Origin: Candidatus Planktophila limnetica
GTDB lineage: Bacteria; Actinomycetota; Actinomycetes; Nanopelagicales; Nanopelagicaceae
Reading direction: 5' to 3'
DNA length: 64,000 bases
Assembly (NCBI RefSeq): GCF_002288365.1
Contig: NZ_CP016782.1
Span: 248,001-312,000 of the forward strand
Shown here: piece after piece, positions 19,221 through 30,080 of the stretch
Numbering within the stretch: position 1 is the stretch's first letter
Layout of the letters: each line of letters opens with the position of its first letter
Position numbers and translations under genes: made by a program
The notes under the pieces: generated by a model
Database searches by the model: none
Told to the model about the DNA's origin: nothing
What the model saw: the letters and a program-made list of their open reading frames with translations, nothing else

Positions 19221-21467
19221 ATGGAAAGTACCGACCCCTTACTAGAAGGGCTTAATCCGCAACAGCAAGCAGCTGTTATTCATAGCGGCGGTCCACTTCT
19301 TGTAGTCGCAGGTGCTGGTTCTGGAAAAACTCGCGTTCTTACTCGCAGAATTGCATATCTCATGGCCCGACGTGGTGTCGCTCCATATGAAATATTGGCA
19401 ATTACTTTTACAAATAAAGCAGCGGGTGAAATGAAAGATCGCGTTGGCGCTTTAGTTGGCCCTGTTGCTAAATCTATGTGGGTCTCCACATTTCACTCAG
19501 CCTGTGTTCGCCTACTGAGGCAAGAGGCAGTGCGATTAGGTTATGGGAATTCATTTAGCATTTATGACTCAGCAGATAGTTTGCGCCTCATTACCATTGT
19601 TGCAAAAGAGCTCAACTTGGATCCCAAGCGTTATCCCGCTCGCCAATTTCAATCCATTATCTCCAATGCAAAAAATGAACTCATGGGTCCACATGACTAC
19701 GTCAATGCAACTAAGAATCAATTTGAAGAAGTTGTGGCAGATGTTTACAGTATTTATCAACGTAGATTGCAACAGGCCAATGCCATGGATTTTGATGACC
19801 TGATTCTAAAAACAGTCGAAGTTTTACAAAAGTATCCTGAAGCCAAGGCTCGATTGCGTTCACGTTTTAAGCACGTCTTAGTCGATGAGTATCAGGACAC
19901 AAATCATGCTCAATACATATTGGTTAAGGAGTTGGTGGGAAATGCTCAGGAAGACTTGCCACCAGCTGAGTTATGCGTTGTTGGTGATGCTGACCAATCA
20001 ATTTATGGTTTCCGTGGCGCAACGATTCGAAATATCTTGCAATTCGAATTGGATTACCCAAATGCCACAACAGTCTTACTCGAACAAAATTATCGTTCCA
20101 CACAAAATATTCTTTCAGCAGCGAACGCGGTAATTACAAAAAATGAGAGTCGCAAAGAGAAGAATTTGTGGTCCGAGGAAGGCGCTGGTGCTCCACTAGT
20201 TGGTTATGTCGCAGAGTCCGAACACGATGAAGCAGAATTTGTAAAAGATGAAATTCGCGAACTGCAACGAAGCGGTCAATCTGAGCCAGGGGACACTGCA
20301 ATTTTTTATCGCACCAACGCGCAATCCCGTGTTTTCGAAGAAGTCTTCATGCGTTCTGCGCTGCCATACAAAGTAGTGGGTGGGCTCCGCTTCTATGAGC
20401 GAAAAGAAATTAAAGATCTCTTGGCTTACTTACGCGTCTTGGCGAATCCAGAAGATGAGATATCGCTTCGAAGAGTTATTAATGTTCCAAAGCGCGGAAT
20501 TGGCGATCGCGCAATTGAGTGTGTGGATTTGCATGCGCAAACAAATAATCTTTCATTCTGGAGTGGCTTGTCTCAATGTGATCAAGCACCCGGGATGCCA
20601 AATCGTGCGGCACAATCTGTCAAAGAGTTTGTATCTATGATGATTGCACTTCGCACATTGGTTGAGGCTAAGACTCGACCTTCTGTAATTATCGAAGCAA
20701 TTCTTGAACAATCCGGATTACTTGCAGAGCTATCTTCGAGTACCGATCCACAAGATGAGGTGCGGGTTGAAAACCTTAAAGAACTCGTAGCTGTTTCCAT
20801 GGAGTATGAAGAAAGACCATTTGACGAACTCGGCGAAGATGAAGAAATCTCACTTGCAGGTTTCTTAGAAAAAGTTTCACTAGTTGCAGATGCAGATGAA
20901 ATTCCAGAAGGCGAAGACCATGGTGGCGTCGTAACGCTTATGACACTTCACACTGCAAAAGGTTTGGAATTTCCCACTGTCTTTCTCACAGGAATGGAAG
21001 ATGGAATCTTTCCGCACTCACGAACATTGGGTGAGAAAGATGAGATAGAAGAAGAACGTCGCTTGGCTTATGTCGGACTTACTCGCGCAGAAAAAAGACT
21101 TTATATATCTCGCGCCGAATATCGATCATCATGGGGATCGCCAACATATAACCCTGCTTCACGTTTTCTAGATGAAATTCCAGAAGGAGTTATCGAGTGG
21201 CGAAATCAAGGTGGAACGTCATCATCGCTTTCTCCATCTCTGACACGTAAACCACGAGTTGCAACAACGGCGCCACCTCGGGCAACAGGAAAGAAAAGCA
21301 CTGCAATGCAATTGGCAGTGGGTGAGCGTGTGTCACATGACACATTCGGACTCGGAACTGTTGTGGCTATTGCAGGTGAAGGAGATAAGTCTGAAGCCAC
21401 CATAAACTTCGGACAGTACGGTGAGAAGCGATTACTGCTGCGATATGCACCAGTTGAGAAGCTCTAG
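19221..21467 (+). CDS. pcrA: ATP-dependent DNA helicase PcrA/UvrD
   Basis: This superfamily 1A 3'-5' helicase for DNA repair and replication-transcription conflicts has 748 residues. LNPQQQAAV is the Q motif, Walker A is GAGSGKTRV at 31-39, and TFTNKAAGEMK is motif Ia. VDEYQDTN is motif II, GDADQSIYGFRGA motif III, LEQNYRST motif IV, TLHTAKGLEF motif V and VGLTRAEKRLY motif VI. The C-terminal VGERVSHDTFGLGTVVAI is the Tudor-like RNA-polymerase-binding region of PcrA. The start is ATG 19221 and is probably leaderless. Confidence 0.97.
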   Translation: MESTDPLLEGLNPQQQAAVIHSGGPLLVVAGAGSGKTRVLTRRIAYLMARRGVAPYEILAITFTNKAAGEMKDRVGALVGPVAKSMWVSTFHSACVRLLRQEAVRLGYGNSFSIYDSADSLRLITIVAKELNLDPKRYPARQFQSIISNAKNELMGPHDYVNATKNQFEEVVADVYSIYQRRLQQANAMDFDDLILKTVEVLQKYPEAKARLRSRFKHVLVDEYQDTNHAQYILVKELVGNAQEDLPPAELCVVGDADQSIYGFRGATIRNILQFELDYPNATTVLLEQNYRSTQNILSAANAVITKNESRKEKNLWSEEGAGAPLVGYVAESEHDEAEFVKDEIRELQRSGQSEPGDTAIFYRTNAQSRVFEEVFMRSALPYKVVGGLRFYERKEIKDLLAYLRVLANPEDEISLRRVINVPKRGIGDRAIECVDLHAQTNNLSFWSGLSQCDQAPGMPNRAAQSVKEFVSMMIALRTLVEAKTRPSVIIEAILEQSGLLAELSSSTDPQDEVRVENLKELVAVSMEYEERPFDELGEDEEISLAGFLEKVSLVADADEIPEGEDHGGVVTLMTLHTAKGLEFPTVFLTGMEDGIFPHSRTLGEKDEIEEERRLAYVGLTRAEKRLYISRAEYRSSWGSPTYNPASRFLDEIPEGVIEWRNQGGTSSSLSPSLTRKPRVATTAPPRATGKKSTAMQLAVGERVSHDTFGLGTVVAIAGEGDKSEATINFGQYGEKRLLLRYAPVEKL

Positions 21468-21507
21468 TATTAGCAAATACTTTTTTTCGATATGACTGGA
21501 GTTTTTC

Positions 21508-22671
21508 GTGGATCTCTTTGAATACCAAGCTCGAGATCTCTTTGAAAAATATGGACTTCCTGTCCTGCCTGCTGCAATAGCAACTACTTCAGAACAAGCT
21601 CATGATGCTGCAGCAAAAATTGGTGGCAAAGTAGTTGTTAAAGCCCAGGTAAAAGTCGGCGGTCGTGGCAAAGCTGGCGGTGTAAAAGTTGCAGCCGATG
21701 CTGATGATGCAAAAGAAAAAGCTAGCGCAATACTTGGAATGGATATCAAAGGTCACACAGTTCGAACCGTGATGATTGCCCAAGCTGCGCCCATAGATTC
21801 TGAATACTATTTAGCAATTTTATTAGATCGTTCAAACCGTACTTTCTTAGTTATGGCCTCAGTTTCTGGTGGAATGGATATTGAAGAAGTTGCACACACT
21901 GCTCCAGAAAAACTTGCCAAAATCCCAGTGGATGCAAATAGAGGAATCACAGCGGCTAAGGCGAAAGAAATTATCGCTGCAGCAGCTTTTCCTGCTGACA
22001 TTGCTTCACAAGTCGAAGAAGTGTTATTAACCCTCTGGAAAGTTTTTCAATCCGAAGACGCCACACTTGTGGAGATTAATCCGTTGGTAAAAACTGTTGA
22101 TGGAAAAATCATTGCCCTAGATGGCAAAGTAACTTTAGATGACAATGCTGGATTTAGACATCTAGATCACGAAGCACTTATAGATCACGCGCAAGCAAAT
22201 GCGTTAGAAGCTGCCGCAAAAGAGAAGGATCTCAATTACGTAAAACTTGATGGCCAAGTTGGAATTATTGGTAATGGCGCTGGACTCGTTATGAGCACCC
22301 TCGATGTCGTTGCATACGCTGGTGAAAAATTTGGCGGAGTACGCCCGGCGAACTTCTTAGACATTGGTGGTGGAGCATCCGCGCAAGTGATGGCAGATGG
22401 GCTTTCAATTATCTTGGGTGATACCGATGTGAAGAGTGTTTTTGTTAATGTATTTGGTGGAATTACAGCCTGTGACGCAGTTGCAAATGGAATTGTTCAG
22501 GCGCTCGAATTACTTGGCCCCAAAGCTACAAAGCCAATCGTTGTTCGCTTAGATGGAAATAACGTTATTGAAGGTCGCGCAATATTAAAAGCTGCCGCTC
22601 ATCCACTTATTGAGCAAGTAGACACCATGGATGGTGCAGCAAATCGTGCTGCGGAATTGGCGGCTAAGTAA
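21508..22671 (+). CDS. sucC: Succinyl-CoA synthetase beta subunit (ADP-forming)
   Basis: This ATP-grasp subunit of the TCA-cycle enzyme converts succinyl-CoA to succinate with ATP formation. The 387-residue protein starts [19 protein letters not shown] and has [16 protein letters not shown] in the nucleotide-binding lobe. [10 protein letters not shown] supplies metal ligands, and [10 protein letters not shown] with FVNVFGGIT forms the CoA-ligase-like domain. The start is GTG 21508 with CTGGAG about 8 nt upstream. Its TAA overlaps the sucD ATG (TAATG). Confidence 0.97.
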   Translation: MDLFEYQARDLFEKYGLPVLPAAIATTSEQAHDAAAKIGGKVVVKAQVKVGGRGKAGGVKVAADADDAKEKASAILGMDIKGHTVRTVMIAQAAPIDSEYYLAILLDRSNRTFLVMASVSGGMDIEEVAHTAPEKLAKIPVDANRGITAAKAKEIIAAAAFPADIASQVEEVLLTLWKVFQSEDATLVEINPLVKTVDGKIIALDGKVTLDDNAGFRHLDHEALIDHAQANALEAAAKEKDLNYVKLDGQVGIIGNGAGLVMSTLDVVAYAGEKFGGVRPANFLDIGGGASAQVMADGLSIILGDTDVKSVFVNVFGGITACDAVANGIVQALELLGPKATKPIVVRLDGNNVIEGRAILKAAAHPLIEQVDTMDGAANRAAELAAK

Positions 22672-23552
22672 TGTCTATTTTCATAAATGAAAAAAGTGTT
22701 GTGATCGTTCAAGGAATGACGGGCGCTGAAGGAACAAAACACACAAAGCGGATGCTCGCATCTGGCACAAAAATTGTTGGTGGCGTGACACCTGGCAAAG
22801 GTGGTCAAAGTGTTGATATTGATGGACACACATTGCCAGTTTTTAATACTGTTGCAGAAGCCATGAGCGCAACGGGTGCAAACACTTCAGTTGTATTTGT
22901 TCCACCAAAATTTGCAAAAGCAGCCGTTATCGATGCAATTGATGCGGCTATGCCACTTGTTGTTGTCATCACTGAAGGAATTCCTGTTCATGATTCGGCG
23001 AGTTTTTATGCTCATGCACAAAGTAAAGGAACCACACGAATTATCGGACCAAATTGTCCTGGGCTCATTAGTCCCGGTAAATCAAATGTTGGGATTATTC
23101 CTGCAGACATTACCAAGAGCGGACCAATTGGTTTAGTTTCAAAATCAGGAACATTGACGTATCAAATGATGTATGAACTGCGCGATATTGGTTTTAGCAC
23201 CGCTGTCGGAATTGGCGGAGATCCAGTTATAGGAACAACTCATATTGATTGCTTGCGCGCGTTTCAAGATGATCCCGATACACAAGCAATTGTGATGATC
23301 GGTGAAATTGGTGGCGACGCCGAAGAGCGCGCGGCTGCATTCATTAGCGAATATGTCACGAAACCAGTCGTAGGTTATGTAGCAGGATTTACAGCTCCTG
23401 AAGGCAAAACAATGGGACATGCCGGTGCAATAGTTTCTGGATCTTCAGGAACGGCGCAAGGTAAGAAAGATGCACTTGAAGCTGCTGGGGTCAAAGTTGG
23501 CAAAACACCAAGTGCGAGCGCGCAATTAATGCGCGCAATATTGGGGCGCTGA
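22671..23552 (+). CDS. sucD: Succinyl-CoA synthetase alpha subunit
   Basis: This is the CoA-binding and phosphohistidine subunit, 293 residues. The N-terminal Rossmann part has [17 protein letters not shown] and GVTPGKGGQ, the CoA site. [11 protein letters not shown] and SKSGTLTYQ are in the middle, and the phosphorylated His lies in [13 protein letters not shown] near residue 246. It pairs with sucC by a TAATG overlap. A DUF6350 membrane protein and purN follow, the standard order in actinobacteria. Confidence 0.97.
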   Translation: MSIFINEKSVVIVQGMTGAEGTKHTKRMLASGTKIVGGVTPGKGGQSVDIDGHTLPVFNTVAEAMSATGANTSVVFVPPKFAKAAVIDAIDAAMPLVVVITEGIPVHDSASFYAHAQSKGTTRIIGPNCPGLISPGKSNVGIIPADITKSGPIGLVSKSGTLTYQMMYELRDIGFSTAVGIGGDPVIGTTHIDCLRAFQDDPDTQAIVMIGEIGGDAEERAAAFISEYVTKPVVGYVAGFTAPEGKTMGHAGAIVSGSSGTAQGKKDALEAAGVKVGKTPSASAQLMRAILGR

Positions 23553-23557
23553 TTCTG

Positions 23558-24655
23558 ATGTTTCAACGTGTCCTGTGGGTCTCGTTGTCACAAGTTCTTC
23601 GTAGCATCGCACTTGTATTGCTTCCTATTTCATTTTTAACTCTGATTGCATGGGCAACAGCCGGAAGCATCACCGGAAATACTTCAGATCCAATTCGCGC
23701 AGCGATGTGGGTCTGGTTGGGTATTCATCACATCCCATTTTCATTAAGCCTGCCACCTGCAGCCGTTGAAGGTTATCTTTCATATTTGCCGCTGGGAGCG
23801 TTGCTCTTTCCATTTTTGGCAATTAGAAGTTCATTTTCACGTGTTGTTGAAAAACTGGATAAAGAAACTCATTTAGTAAATATCGCCCGTGTTCATTTCA
23901 CAATAATCTACTGCCTTATCGCTGAGCTCTTAATACTTGCCTCAAAGACAGATGCAATTCGTCCAGTTTGGTATGTAGCAATTGCAATTCTAATTCCGGC
24001 CGTTTATCTCACAACATTAACAGTGGGTAAATCAGTCACACTTACCCAACCTTTAAGCTTTGGCACACGCATAGTTGCGCTACTTCTGGGCGTTAGCGCA
24101 TTATTTCTGGCACTTTCACTCTTCATTCATGTTTCAACAGTCAGGGACTTAATAACTGTTTTGCGGCCAGGAGTCTTTGGTGGGTTCTTACTCCTGTTGA
24201 TAAACATTGTGTATTTACCAAATGCAGCCGTTTCATCGATGGCATATTTAAGTGGCACAGGCTTTGGGGTTGGAAGCAATACCTTGGTTTCCCCACTAGA
24301 ACATAGCGTGGCACAAATCCCAGCTCTGCCGATTCTTGGAGCACTCCCAAGTACTGAACACCCACAATTTTTATTTTCAATATTCTTCTTTGTAATGGCC
24401 GGCGCGCTATTAGCAAGTTGGACAATTACCTTAAGTACTAGGATTTTGTGGCAGAGTTATTTTGTAACTCTTTCGCTCATTTTCCTTCTTACTTTTTTTG
24501 CAAGTGGATCTTTGCTCACAGAAGAGATGTCAGCAGTTGGTCCTTCATTATGGAAATTTCCCCTCAGCGTTGCAATTGAAATGGGAATAGGTATTGCCTT
24601 GGCGATATTTATTCCGCAAATATCGCTACCTACTCGCAAGGCAAAAATAAAGTGA
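23558..24655 (+). CDS. DUF6350-family integral membrane protein
   Basis: The 365-residue, strongly hydrophobic protein has roughly eight to ten membrane segments and no soluble domain. Its position between sucD and purN and its topology match the DUF6350 (actinobacterial cell-envelope membrane protein) family seen there in Streptomyces. Conserved-looking pieces are GSITGNTSDPIRAAMWVWLGIHH near the N-terminus, SLPPAAVEGYLSYLPLGALLFPF, and the central NAAVSSMAYLSGTGFGVG. Function is unknown. It starts 5 bp after sucD and overlaps purN by GTGA. Confidence 0.78.
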   Translation: MFQRVLWVSLSQVLRSIALVLLPISFLTLIAWATAGSITGNTSDPIRAAMWVWLGIHHIPFSLSLPPAAVEGYLSYLPLGALLFPFLAIRSSFSRVVEKLDKETHLVNIARVHFTIIYCLIAELLILASKTDAIRPVWYVAIAILIPAVYLTTLTVGKSVTLTQPLSFGTRIVALLLGVSALFLALSLFIHVSTVRDLITVLRPGVFGGFLLLLINIVYLPNAAVSSMAYLSGTGFGVGSNTLVSPLEHSVAQIPALPILGALPSTEHPQFLFSIFFFVMAGALLASWTITLSTRILWQSYFVTLSLIFLLTFFASGSLLTEEMSAVGPSLWKFPLSVAIEMGIGIALAIFIPQISLPTRKAKIK

Positions 24656-25227
24656 GCAAAAGCATTCTGATTCTGGCATCAGGCACAGGTTCGCTAGCGC
24701 AGGCAATAATTGTGGCAACGCAGAGCGGACAAATTTCGGGAAACGTTATCGGCGTCTTAACAGATCAACCAGAGGCGCAAGTTGTTGCAAAGTGCGCCGT
24801 ATTAGAAGTTCCAATAATTACCCACCCTATGAATAGTGATCGTAAAAGTTGGGATGAAGAACTTTTTTTGATTACGCAATCACTGAACCCCGCACTTGTC
24901 GTCAGCGCTGGGTTTATGCGAATTCTGGCACCTGAATTTGTTTCAACATTTAAGGTGATTAATAGTCATCCTGCTCTTTTGCCAAATTTTCCTGGTGCCC
25001 ATGCGGTTCGAGATGCGTTAGCAGCGAAGGCAGCAGTAACGGGGGCAACAATTCATTGGGTTGATGCGGGCATGGATACTGGAAAAGTTATTGCCCAGCG
25101 TGAGGTGCCGGTGCTCGAAGGTGACACCGAAGCACTTTTGCATGAGCGCATTAAGATTGTTGAACGCGGTCTCATCGTTGCGACCATTTCAGATTTGTTG
25201 GCATCAATGGAGAATAATCATGAGTGA
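24652..25227 (+). CDS. purN: Phosphoribosylglycinamide formyltransferase
   Basis: PurN formylates GAR with 10-formyl-THF in purine synthesis. The 191-residue protein has the N-terminal [14 protein letters not shown] loop, [15 protein letters not shown] with [20 protein letters not shown] (catalytic Asn/His), and [19 protein letters not shown] with the catalytic Asp. It starts at GTG 24652 overlapping the previous stop, and overlaps purH by 8 bp, so the two formyl-transfer enzymes are coupled. folD, which supplies the folate cofactor, is downstream. Confidence 0.96.
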   Translation: MSKSILILASGTGSLAQAIIVATQSGQISGNVIGVLTDQPEAQVVAKCAVLEVPIITHPMNSDRKSWDEELFLITQSLNPALVVSAGFMRILAPEFVSTFKVINSHPALLPNFPGAHAVRDALAAKAAVTGATIHWVDAGMDTGKVIAQREVPVLEGDTEALLHERIKIVERGLIVATISDLLASMENNHE

Positions 25228-26761
25228 TCGCAAAAAAATTCGCAGGGCACTCATTAGCGTTTATGACAAGAGCCGTTTAGAAGAAATTGGCAAGGCTCTT
25301 AGTGCAGCCGGCATTCAAATAGTTTCAACAGGATCAACGGCAAAAACACTTGCTGCAGCAGGCGTTAAAGTAACTGAAGTAAGTACCGTCACTGGATTTC
25401 CAGAAATTATGGGCGGAAGAGTCAAAACTTTGCACCCAATAATTCACTCTGGAATTCTTGCAGATCAAAATAATCCTGAACATGTTTCTGCAATCAAGGA
25501 TTTAGGTATCGAAGCATTTGATCTTGTAATTATCAATCTATATCCATTCGCAGAAACAATTGCATCCGGTGCATCGTTTGAAGAAAGCATTGAACAAATC
25601 GATATTGGTGGTCCATCAATGCTGCGGGGAGCTGCAAAAAATCATGGTTCAGTCGGTGTTATCTGCAAAACAGATCAATATGATCACTTAATTACTGCAA
25701 TTGCTGCAGGTGGCTTTAGTGCACAAGAGCGTCAGAGTTTGGCCTTAGAAGTTTTTAGAACAACTGCCGAATATGACTTAACTATTGCTAACTGGCTTGG
25801 TCAAAATCAGAATTCGGTTTTGCCAGAGTGGTTTGGAAGAATCTTCAAGCAAGAAAATATCTTGCGATATGGGGAGAATCCGCATCAGGCTGCAGCAATT
25901 TATAGTGGTGGTCCAGCAGGAATAGTTGAATCAAAACAATTACATGGCAAAGAAATGTCATTTAACAATTACACCGATGCAGATGCCGCATGGCGCGCCG
26001 CGTTTGATCACACAGAACCATGTGTGGCAATAATCAAGCACGCAAACCCATGTGGAATTGCAATTGGAAAAGACATTGCAACTGCTTATTCAAAGGCACA
26101 TGAATGTGATCCGGTTTCGGCATTCGGGGGAGTTGTGGCTGCCAATCGAATTGTTAGCACAGAAATGGCGCAAGCACTATCAGAGATATTCACAGAAGTT
26201 GTAATCGCACCGGGTTATGAAAGTGGGGCACTGGAAATTCTCTGTCAGAAACCTTCCATACGTATTGTGCAATGTGATGTAACAACATTAAATGCAATTG
26301 AAATGCGGACTGTAAGCGGCGGTATTTTGTTACAAGAGTTAGATGCGATTGATGCTCCCGGGGATTTGCCGTCATCGTGGAAGTTGGTCGCAGGGCCACG
26401 TGTATCTCCTGAAACTTTGAAGGATCTTGAATTTGCCTGGCGCGCAGTTCGTGCAGTTAAAAGCAACGCAATTTTGCTGGCAAAAGATGGAGCAAGTGTT
26501 GGTGTTGGTATGGGTCAGGTAAATCGAGTTGATAGCGCCGAACTTGCGGTAAAGCGCGCAGGTAATCGCGCTGTGGGAAGTGTTGCTTCCAGTGATGCTT
26601 TTTTCCCATTTGCCGATGGGTTACAAATATTGATTGCCGCAGGAATTTCTGCAGTTGTTTCACCAGGTGGAAGTGTTCGAGACGAAGAGGTTATTGCAGC
26701 GGCAGAGCAGGCTGGAATCAGCTTGTATTTCACCGGCACACGTCATTTCTCACATGCATAA
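25220..26761 (+). CDS. purH: Bifunctional AICAR formyltransferase / IMP cyclohydrolase
   Basis: PurH performs the last two steps to IMP. From ATG 25220 it has 513 residues. The N-terminal cyclohydrolase (MGS-like) domain has [40 protein letters not shown] and [14 protein letters not shown]. The transformylase domain has [23 protein letters not shown]-like [13 protein letters not shown] and VSAFGGVVA. The C-terminus is [11 protein letters not shown]. An upstream in-frame ATG at 25061 would overlap most of the purN 3' end and is not used. Confidence 0.97.
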   Translation: MSDRKKIRRALISVYDKSRLEEIGKALSAAGIQIVSTGSTAKTLAAAGVKVTEVSTVTGFPEIMGGRVKTLHPIIHSGILADQNNPEHVSAIKDLGIEAFDLVIINLYPFAETIASGASFEESIEQIDIGGPSMLRGAAKNHGSVGVICKTDQYDHLITAIAAGGFSAQERQSLALEVFRTTAEYDLTIANWLGQNQNSVLPEWFGRIFKQENILRYGENPHQAAAIYSGGPAGIVESKQLHGKEMSFNNYTDADAAWRAAFDHTEPCVAIIKHANPCGIAIGKDIATAYSKAHECDPVSAFGGVVAANRIVSTEMAQALSEIFTEVVIAPGYESGALEILCQKPSIRIVQCDVTTLNAIEMRTVSGGILLQELDAIDAPGDLPSSWKLVAGPRVSPETLKDLEFAWRAVRAVKSNAILLAKDGASVGVGMGQVNRVDSAELAVKRAGNRAVGSVASSDAFFPFADGLQILIAAGISAVVSPGGSVRDEEVIAAAEQAGISLYFTGTRHFSHA

Positions 26762-26768
26762 ATTCCAA

Positions 26769-26780
26769 TAAGATAAGAAC
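26769..26780 (+). promoter_or_regulatory. Putative leaderless promoter -10 of folD
   Basis: TAAGAT at 26769-26774 is followed by six bases and the folD ATG at 26781. No Shine-Dalgarno sequence is seen in the 19-bp gap after purH. Confidence 0.4.
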
Positions 26781-27620
26781 ATGAGCGCAACTATTCTCGA
26801 TGGCAAGGCTTTAGCTGCAACAATTAAAAAAGATTTAGCTGTGCGAGTTATTGAATTAAAGAAAAAAGGAATCACACCAGGACTGGGAACAGTTTTAGTT
26901 GGCGATGACCCTGGTTCACATTCATATGTTGGCGGCAAGCATCGTGATTGCCAAGAAGTCGGAGTCACATCAATTCGTGTTGACCTTCCAGCTTCTGCCT
27001 CACAAGCAGATATTCTGGCAGCAATTAAAGATCTCAATAATGCAAAAGAGTGCACTGGTTATATTGTGCAATTGCCTATGCCAAAAGGAATTGATACACA
27101 GGCAATTCTTGAGGCGATTGATCCAGCAAAAGATGCCGATGGATTGCACCCAATGAACTTAGGAAGATTAGTAGCTGGATATGACGCACCACTTCCGTGT
27201 ACACCTCGAGGAATTGTTGCTCTGCTACAGCATTACAACGTTTCACTTAAAGGAGCTGAAGTCACTGTTATTGGTCGCGGACTAACAGTTGGCCGTCCCC
27301 TTGGTTTGTTACTTACACGCAAACAAGAAAATGCAACCGTAACGTTGACTCACACGGGCACTAAAGATTTAGGACTACATACTCGCAATGCAGACATTGT
27401 TGTCGCAGCTATCGGTCAGGCACATTTTCTTAATGCATCAATGATTAAAGCCGGAGCAGCAGTTATTGATGTTGGAATTTCACGAACAGATGCAGGATTA
27501 CTTGGAGATGTTCACCCAGATGTAATGGATAAAGCTGGATTTGTTGCACCGATGCCAGGTGGAGTCGGCCCGATGACACGAGCAATGCTAGTTACGAATG
27601 TTGTAGACGCGTGTTCTTAG
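26781..27620 (+). CDS. folD: Bifunctional methylenetetrahydrofolate dehydrogenase / cyclohydrolase
   Basis: FolD interconverts 5,10-methylene-, methenyl- and 10-formyl-THF using NADP, feeding PurN and PurH encoded just upstream. The 279-residue protein has [22 protein letters not shown] near 41-62, with the catalytic Lys preceded here by G-G rather than the usual VxxK spacing. [13 protein letters not shown] and [13 protein letters not shown] follow. The Rossmann motif is [16 protein letters not shown] and the end [17 protein letters not shown]. It overlaps the small membrane protein gene by 10 bp. Confidence 0.95.
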   Translation: MSATILDGKALAATIKKDLAVRVIELKKKGITPGLGTVLVGDDPGSHSYVGGKHRDCQEVGVTSIRVDLPASASQADILAAIKDLNNAKECTGYIVQLPMPKGIDTQAILEAIDPAKDADGLHPMNLGRLVAGYDAPLPCTPRGIVALLQHYNVSLKGAEVTVIGRGLTVGRPLGLLLTRKQENATVTLTHTGTKDLGLHTRNADIVVAAIGQAHFLNASMIKAGAAVIDVGISRTDAGLLGDVHPDVMDKAGFVAPMPGGVGPMTRAMLVTNVVDACS

Positions 27621-27838
27621 ATTCGCGAATAATTAAAATCGCTAGTTACGCATTGGTTGTGGTTGGCGTTATTTTGGGTGCCCTGAGTTTTGTCCGATCC
27701 GGATCGCTTCTTATTGCCTTAGGAACATTGGGAATTGCATTTCCTGCACGGCACGTACGTACAATTGAGTTCTATTTCCCCGTGGCAATTGCAGTCGGAC
27801 TCTTCGTCCTGGCAATTTCACTGCCGCATGGGTTGTAG
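27611..27838 (+). CDS. Small DUF3017-like membrane protein
   Basis: The 75-residue protein consists almost entirely of hydrophobic stretches: one near residues 8-25, another near 28-44 and a third near 55-72. They are separated by short charged turns ([16 protein letters not shown]). Its size, three-helix pattern and position between folD and mdh agree with the DUF3017 proteins at the same place in Streptomyces. The start is GTG 27611, overlapping the end of folD. No function is known for the family. Confidence 0.72.
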   Translation: MFLDSRIIKIASYALVVVGVILGALSFVRSGSLLIALGTLGIAFPARHVRTIEFYFPVAIAVGLFVLAISLPHGL

Positions 27839-27844
27839 AGTTGT

Positions 27845-27886
27845 CTTGATATCAAGGCATTATTTCCACCAAATATTGAAAGAAGG
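27845..27886 (+). promoter_or_regulatory. mdh upstream region: perfect 12-bp palindrome and ribosome-binding site
   Basis: CTTGATATCAAG at 27845-27856 is a perfect palindrome 40 nt before the mdh start. It may be an operator or chance. AGAAGG at 27881-27886 is a Shine-Dalgarno site nine bases from the ATG at 27896 and decides that start over the ATG at 27887. Confidence 0.4.
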
Positions 27887-27895
27887 ATGCAATCC

Positions 27896-28846
27896 ATGGC
27901 TGGCAAAGTAACCGTCGTTGGCGCAGGTTTTTATGGTTCAACAACTGCAATGCGATTGGCTGAGTACAACATCTTTGACACGGTTGTATTAACTGACATC
28001 CTTGAAGGAAAGCCAGAAGGTTTGGCATTAGATATGAATCAATCTCGCTCGATTGAGGGATTTGAAACTAAAGTTATTGGTGCAACCACAACTGCTGATG
28101 GTGCCGGTTATGAAGCAACTGCAAATTCTGATGTTGTCATCATTACTGCTGGATTACCTCGCAAACCTGGCATGAGTCGAATGGATCTCATCGGAGTAAA
28201 TGCTGGAATTGTTCGAGGGGTTGCCAAAAATATCGCAAAGCATTCACCCAAGGCAGTCATAATCGTGGTTTCAAATCCACTCGATGAAATGACAGCGTTA
28301 ACGCAAATTGCTACAGCTTTTCCTTATAACCGCGTAATGGGTCAAGCAGGCATGCTTGATACTGCGCGCTTTACAGATTTTGTTGCTGAAAAACTCAATG
28401 TTTCTGTCTCTTCTGTAAAGACATTAACTCTGGGTTCACATGGCGAAACGATGGTCCCAGTTCCAAGTCGCTGCACAGTTGGCGGCGTTGCGCTGAGTCA
28501 GAAATTATCGCAAGCAGAGATTGATGAACTAGTTGATCGCACAAGAAATGGTGGCGCAGAAGTTGTTGCACTACTTAAAACAGGTTCTGCTTATTACGCG
28601 CCATCAGCAGCTGCAGCGCGCATGGCAAAAGCTGTAATCGAAGACTCTGGAGCAACCATGCCTGTGTGTGCATGGGTTGATGGCGAGTACGGAATATCTG
28701 GTGTTTATCTTGGCGTTGAAGCTCAGATTGGCCGCGACGGTATTAAGAAGGTTGTTGAAACTAAACTTACTGATAGCGAATTAGCGGCGCTAAAAGTTGC
28801 TGCCGAAGCAGTTCGTGCAAAACAAGCAGACGTACTAACACTCTAA
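27896..28846 (+). CDS. mdh: Malate dehydrogenase (LDH-like type)
   Basis: This NAD-dependent malate/oxaloacetate enzyme of the TCA cycle has 316 residues from ATG 27896, which the AGAAGG site at nine bases supports. The NAD fold begins [18 protein letters not shown], with Tyr-Gly where most LDH-like MDHs have Val-Gly. [16 protein letters not shown] carries the acidic cofactor residue, and [16 protein letters not shown] with two Args is the malate-specific loop. [20 protein letters not shown] and the catalytic His in [14 protein letters not shown] follow. It differs from the cytosolic (GAAGQIGY) type common in Streptomyces. icd lies 14 bp downstream. Confidence 0.93.
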   Translation: MAGKVTVVGAGFYGSTTAMRLAEYNIFDTVVLTDILEGKPEGLALDMNQSRSIEGFETKVIGATTTADGAGYEATANSDVVIITAGLPRKPGMSRMDLIGVNAGIVRGVAKNIAKHSPKAVIIVVSNPLDEMTALTQIATAFPYNRVMGQAGMLDTARFTDFVAEKLNVSVSSVKTLTLGSHGETMVPVPSRCTVGGVALSQKLSQAEIDELVDRTRNGGAEVVALLKTGSAYYAPSAAAARMAKAVIEDSGATMPVCAWVDGEYGISGVYLGVEAQIGRDGIKKVVETKLTDSELAALKVAAEAVRAKQADVLTL

Positions 28847-28860
28847 GGGGAGCGCAGAGC

Positions 28861-30075
28861 ATGTCCAAGATCAAAGTTGAAGGAACTGTCGTTGAATTAG
28901 ATGGCGATGAAATGACTCGCATCATTTGGCAGTTCATTAAAGATTCGTTGATCCTTCCTTATCTAGATGTAAATCTTGAATATTACGATCTGGGTATGGA
29001 AAACCGCGATGCAACAGATGATCAAGTAACTATTGACTCAGCGCGGGCAATTCAAAAGCACGGAGTTGGAATTAAATGTGCAACCATCACGCCAGATGAA
29101 GCTCGTGTTGAAGAATTTGGCTTGAAGAAAATGTGGAAATCTCCAAATGGAACAATCCGTAATATTTTAGGTGGCGTAATTTTTCGCGAACCAATCATTA
29201 TTAGTAACGTTCCGCGCTTGGTTCCTCACTGGACCAAGCCAATTGTTATAGGTCGCCATGCATTTGGCGATCAATATAAAGCCACAGATTTTAAAGTTCC
29301 AGGACCGGGAAAACTCACTCTTTCATTTGTTCCAGAAGATGGTTCAGCTCCCATGGAATTTAACGTATTTGATTTTCCTGCTGCAGGTGTTGCAATGGGC
29401 ATGTACAACCTTGATGATTCAATTCGTGACTTCGCTCGAGCATCACTGAATTACGGTTTGAATCGAAAATACCCAGTTTATCTCTCAACTAAGAACACAA
29501 TTCTTAAAGCATACGATGGACGCTTTAAAGATATTTTCGAAGAGATTTACCAAGCAGAGTTTAAATCAGCATTTGATGCTGCTGGTATTTGGTATGAACA
29601 CCGTTTAATCGATGACATGGTGGCAATGTCACTTCGAATGGAAGGTGGTTATGTCTGGGCTTGCAAAAACTATGACGGAGATGTTCAGTCAGACACCGTT
29701 GCTCAAGGCTATGGCTCACTTGGATTAATGACATCAGTGTTGATGACACCAGATGGCAAAATAGTTGAATCAGAAGCTGCGCATGGAACAGTTACACGTC
29801 ACTATCGCGATCATCAAGCAGGTAAGGCAACATCTACAAATCCAATAGCATCGATTTTTGCATGGACTCGCGGACTTGCTCACCGAGCAAAATTAGATAG
29901 CAACAAAGAGTTAGCTCAATTCTGCGAAACTCTGGAACGTGTATGTGTTCAAACCGTTGAGCAAGGAAAGATGACAAAAGACTTGTCACTTTTGATTTCT
30001 AAGGATGCGCCATGGCAGACCACACAGGAGTTCCTCAATTCAATTGATGAAAACCTCAAGAAGGCAATGGCTTAA
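28861..30075 (+). CDS. icd: NADP-dependent isocitrate dehydrogenase (eukaryotic-like homodimeric type)
   Basis: The enzyme oxidatively decarboxylates isocitrate to 2-oxoglutarate. At 404 residues it is the IDH1-like family: [13 protein letters not shown] near the N-terminus, [40 protein letters not shown] binding substrate near 75-115, and [28 protein letters not shown] with the metal-binding aspartates. [24 protein letters not shown] is the NADP site. A GGGGAGCG-type ribosome-binding site precedes the ATG. It forms a TCA pair with mdh. Confidence 0.97.
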   Translation: MSKIKVEGTVVELDGDEMTRIIWQFIKDSLILPYLDVNLEYYDLGMENRDATDDQVTIDSARAIQKHGVGIKCATITPDEARVEEFGLKKMWKSPNGTIRNILGGVIFREPIIISNVPRLVPHWTKPIVIGRHAFGDQYKATDFKVPGPGKLTLSFVPEDGSAPMEFNVFDFPAAGVAMGMYNLDDSIRDFARASLNYGLNRKYPVYLSTKNTILKAYDGRFKDIFEEIYQAEFKSAFDAAGIWYEHRLIDDMVAMSLRMEGGYVWACKNYDGDVQSDTVAQGYGSLGLMTSVLMTPDGKIVESEAAHGTVTRHYRDHQAGKATSTNPIASIFAWTRGLAHRAKLDSNKELAQFCETLERVCVQTVEQGKMTKDLSLLISKDAPWQTTQEFLNSIDENLKKAMA

Positions 30076-30080
30076 TCTTT

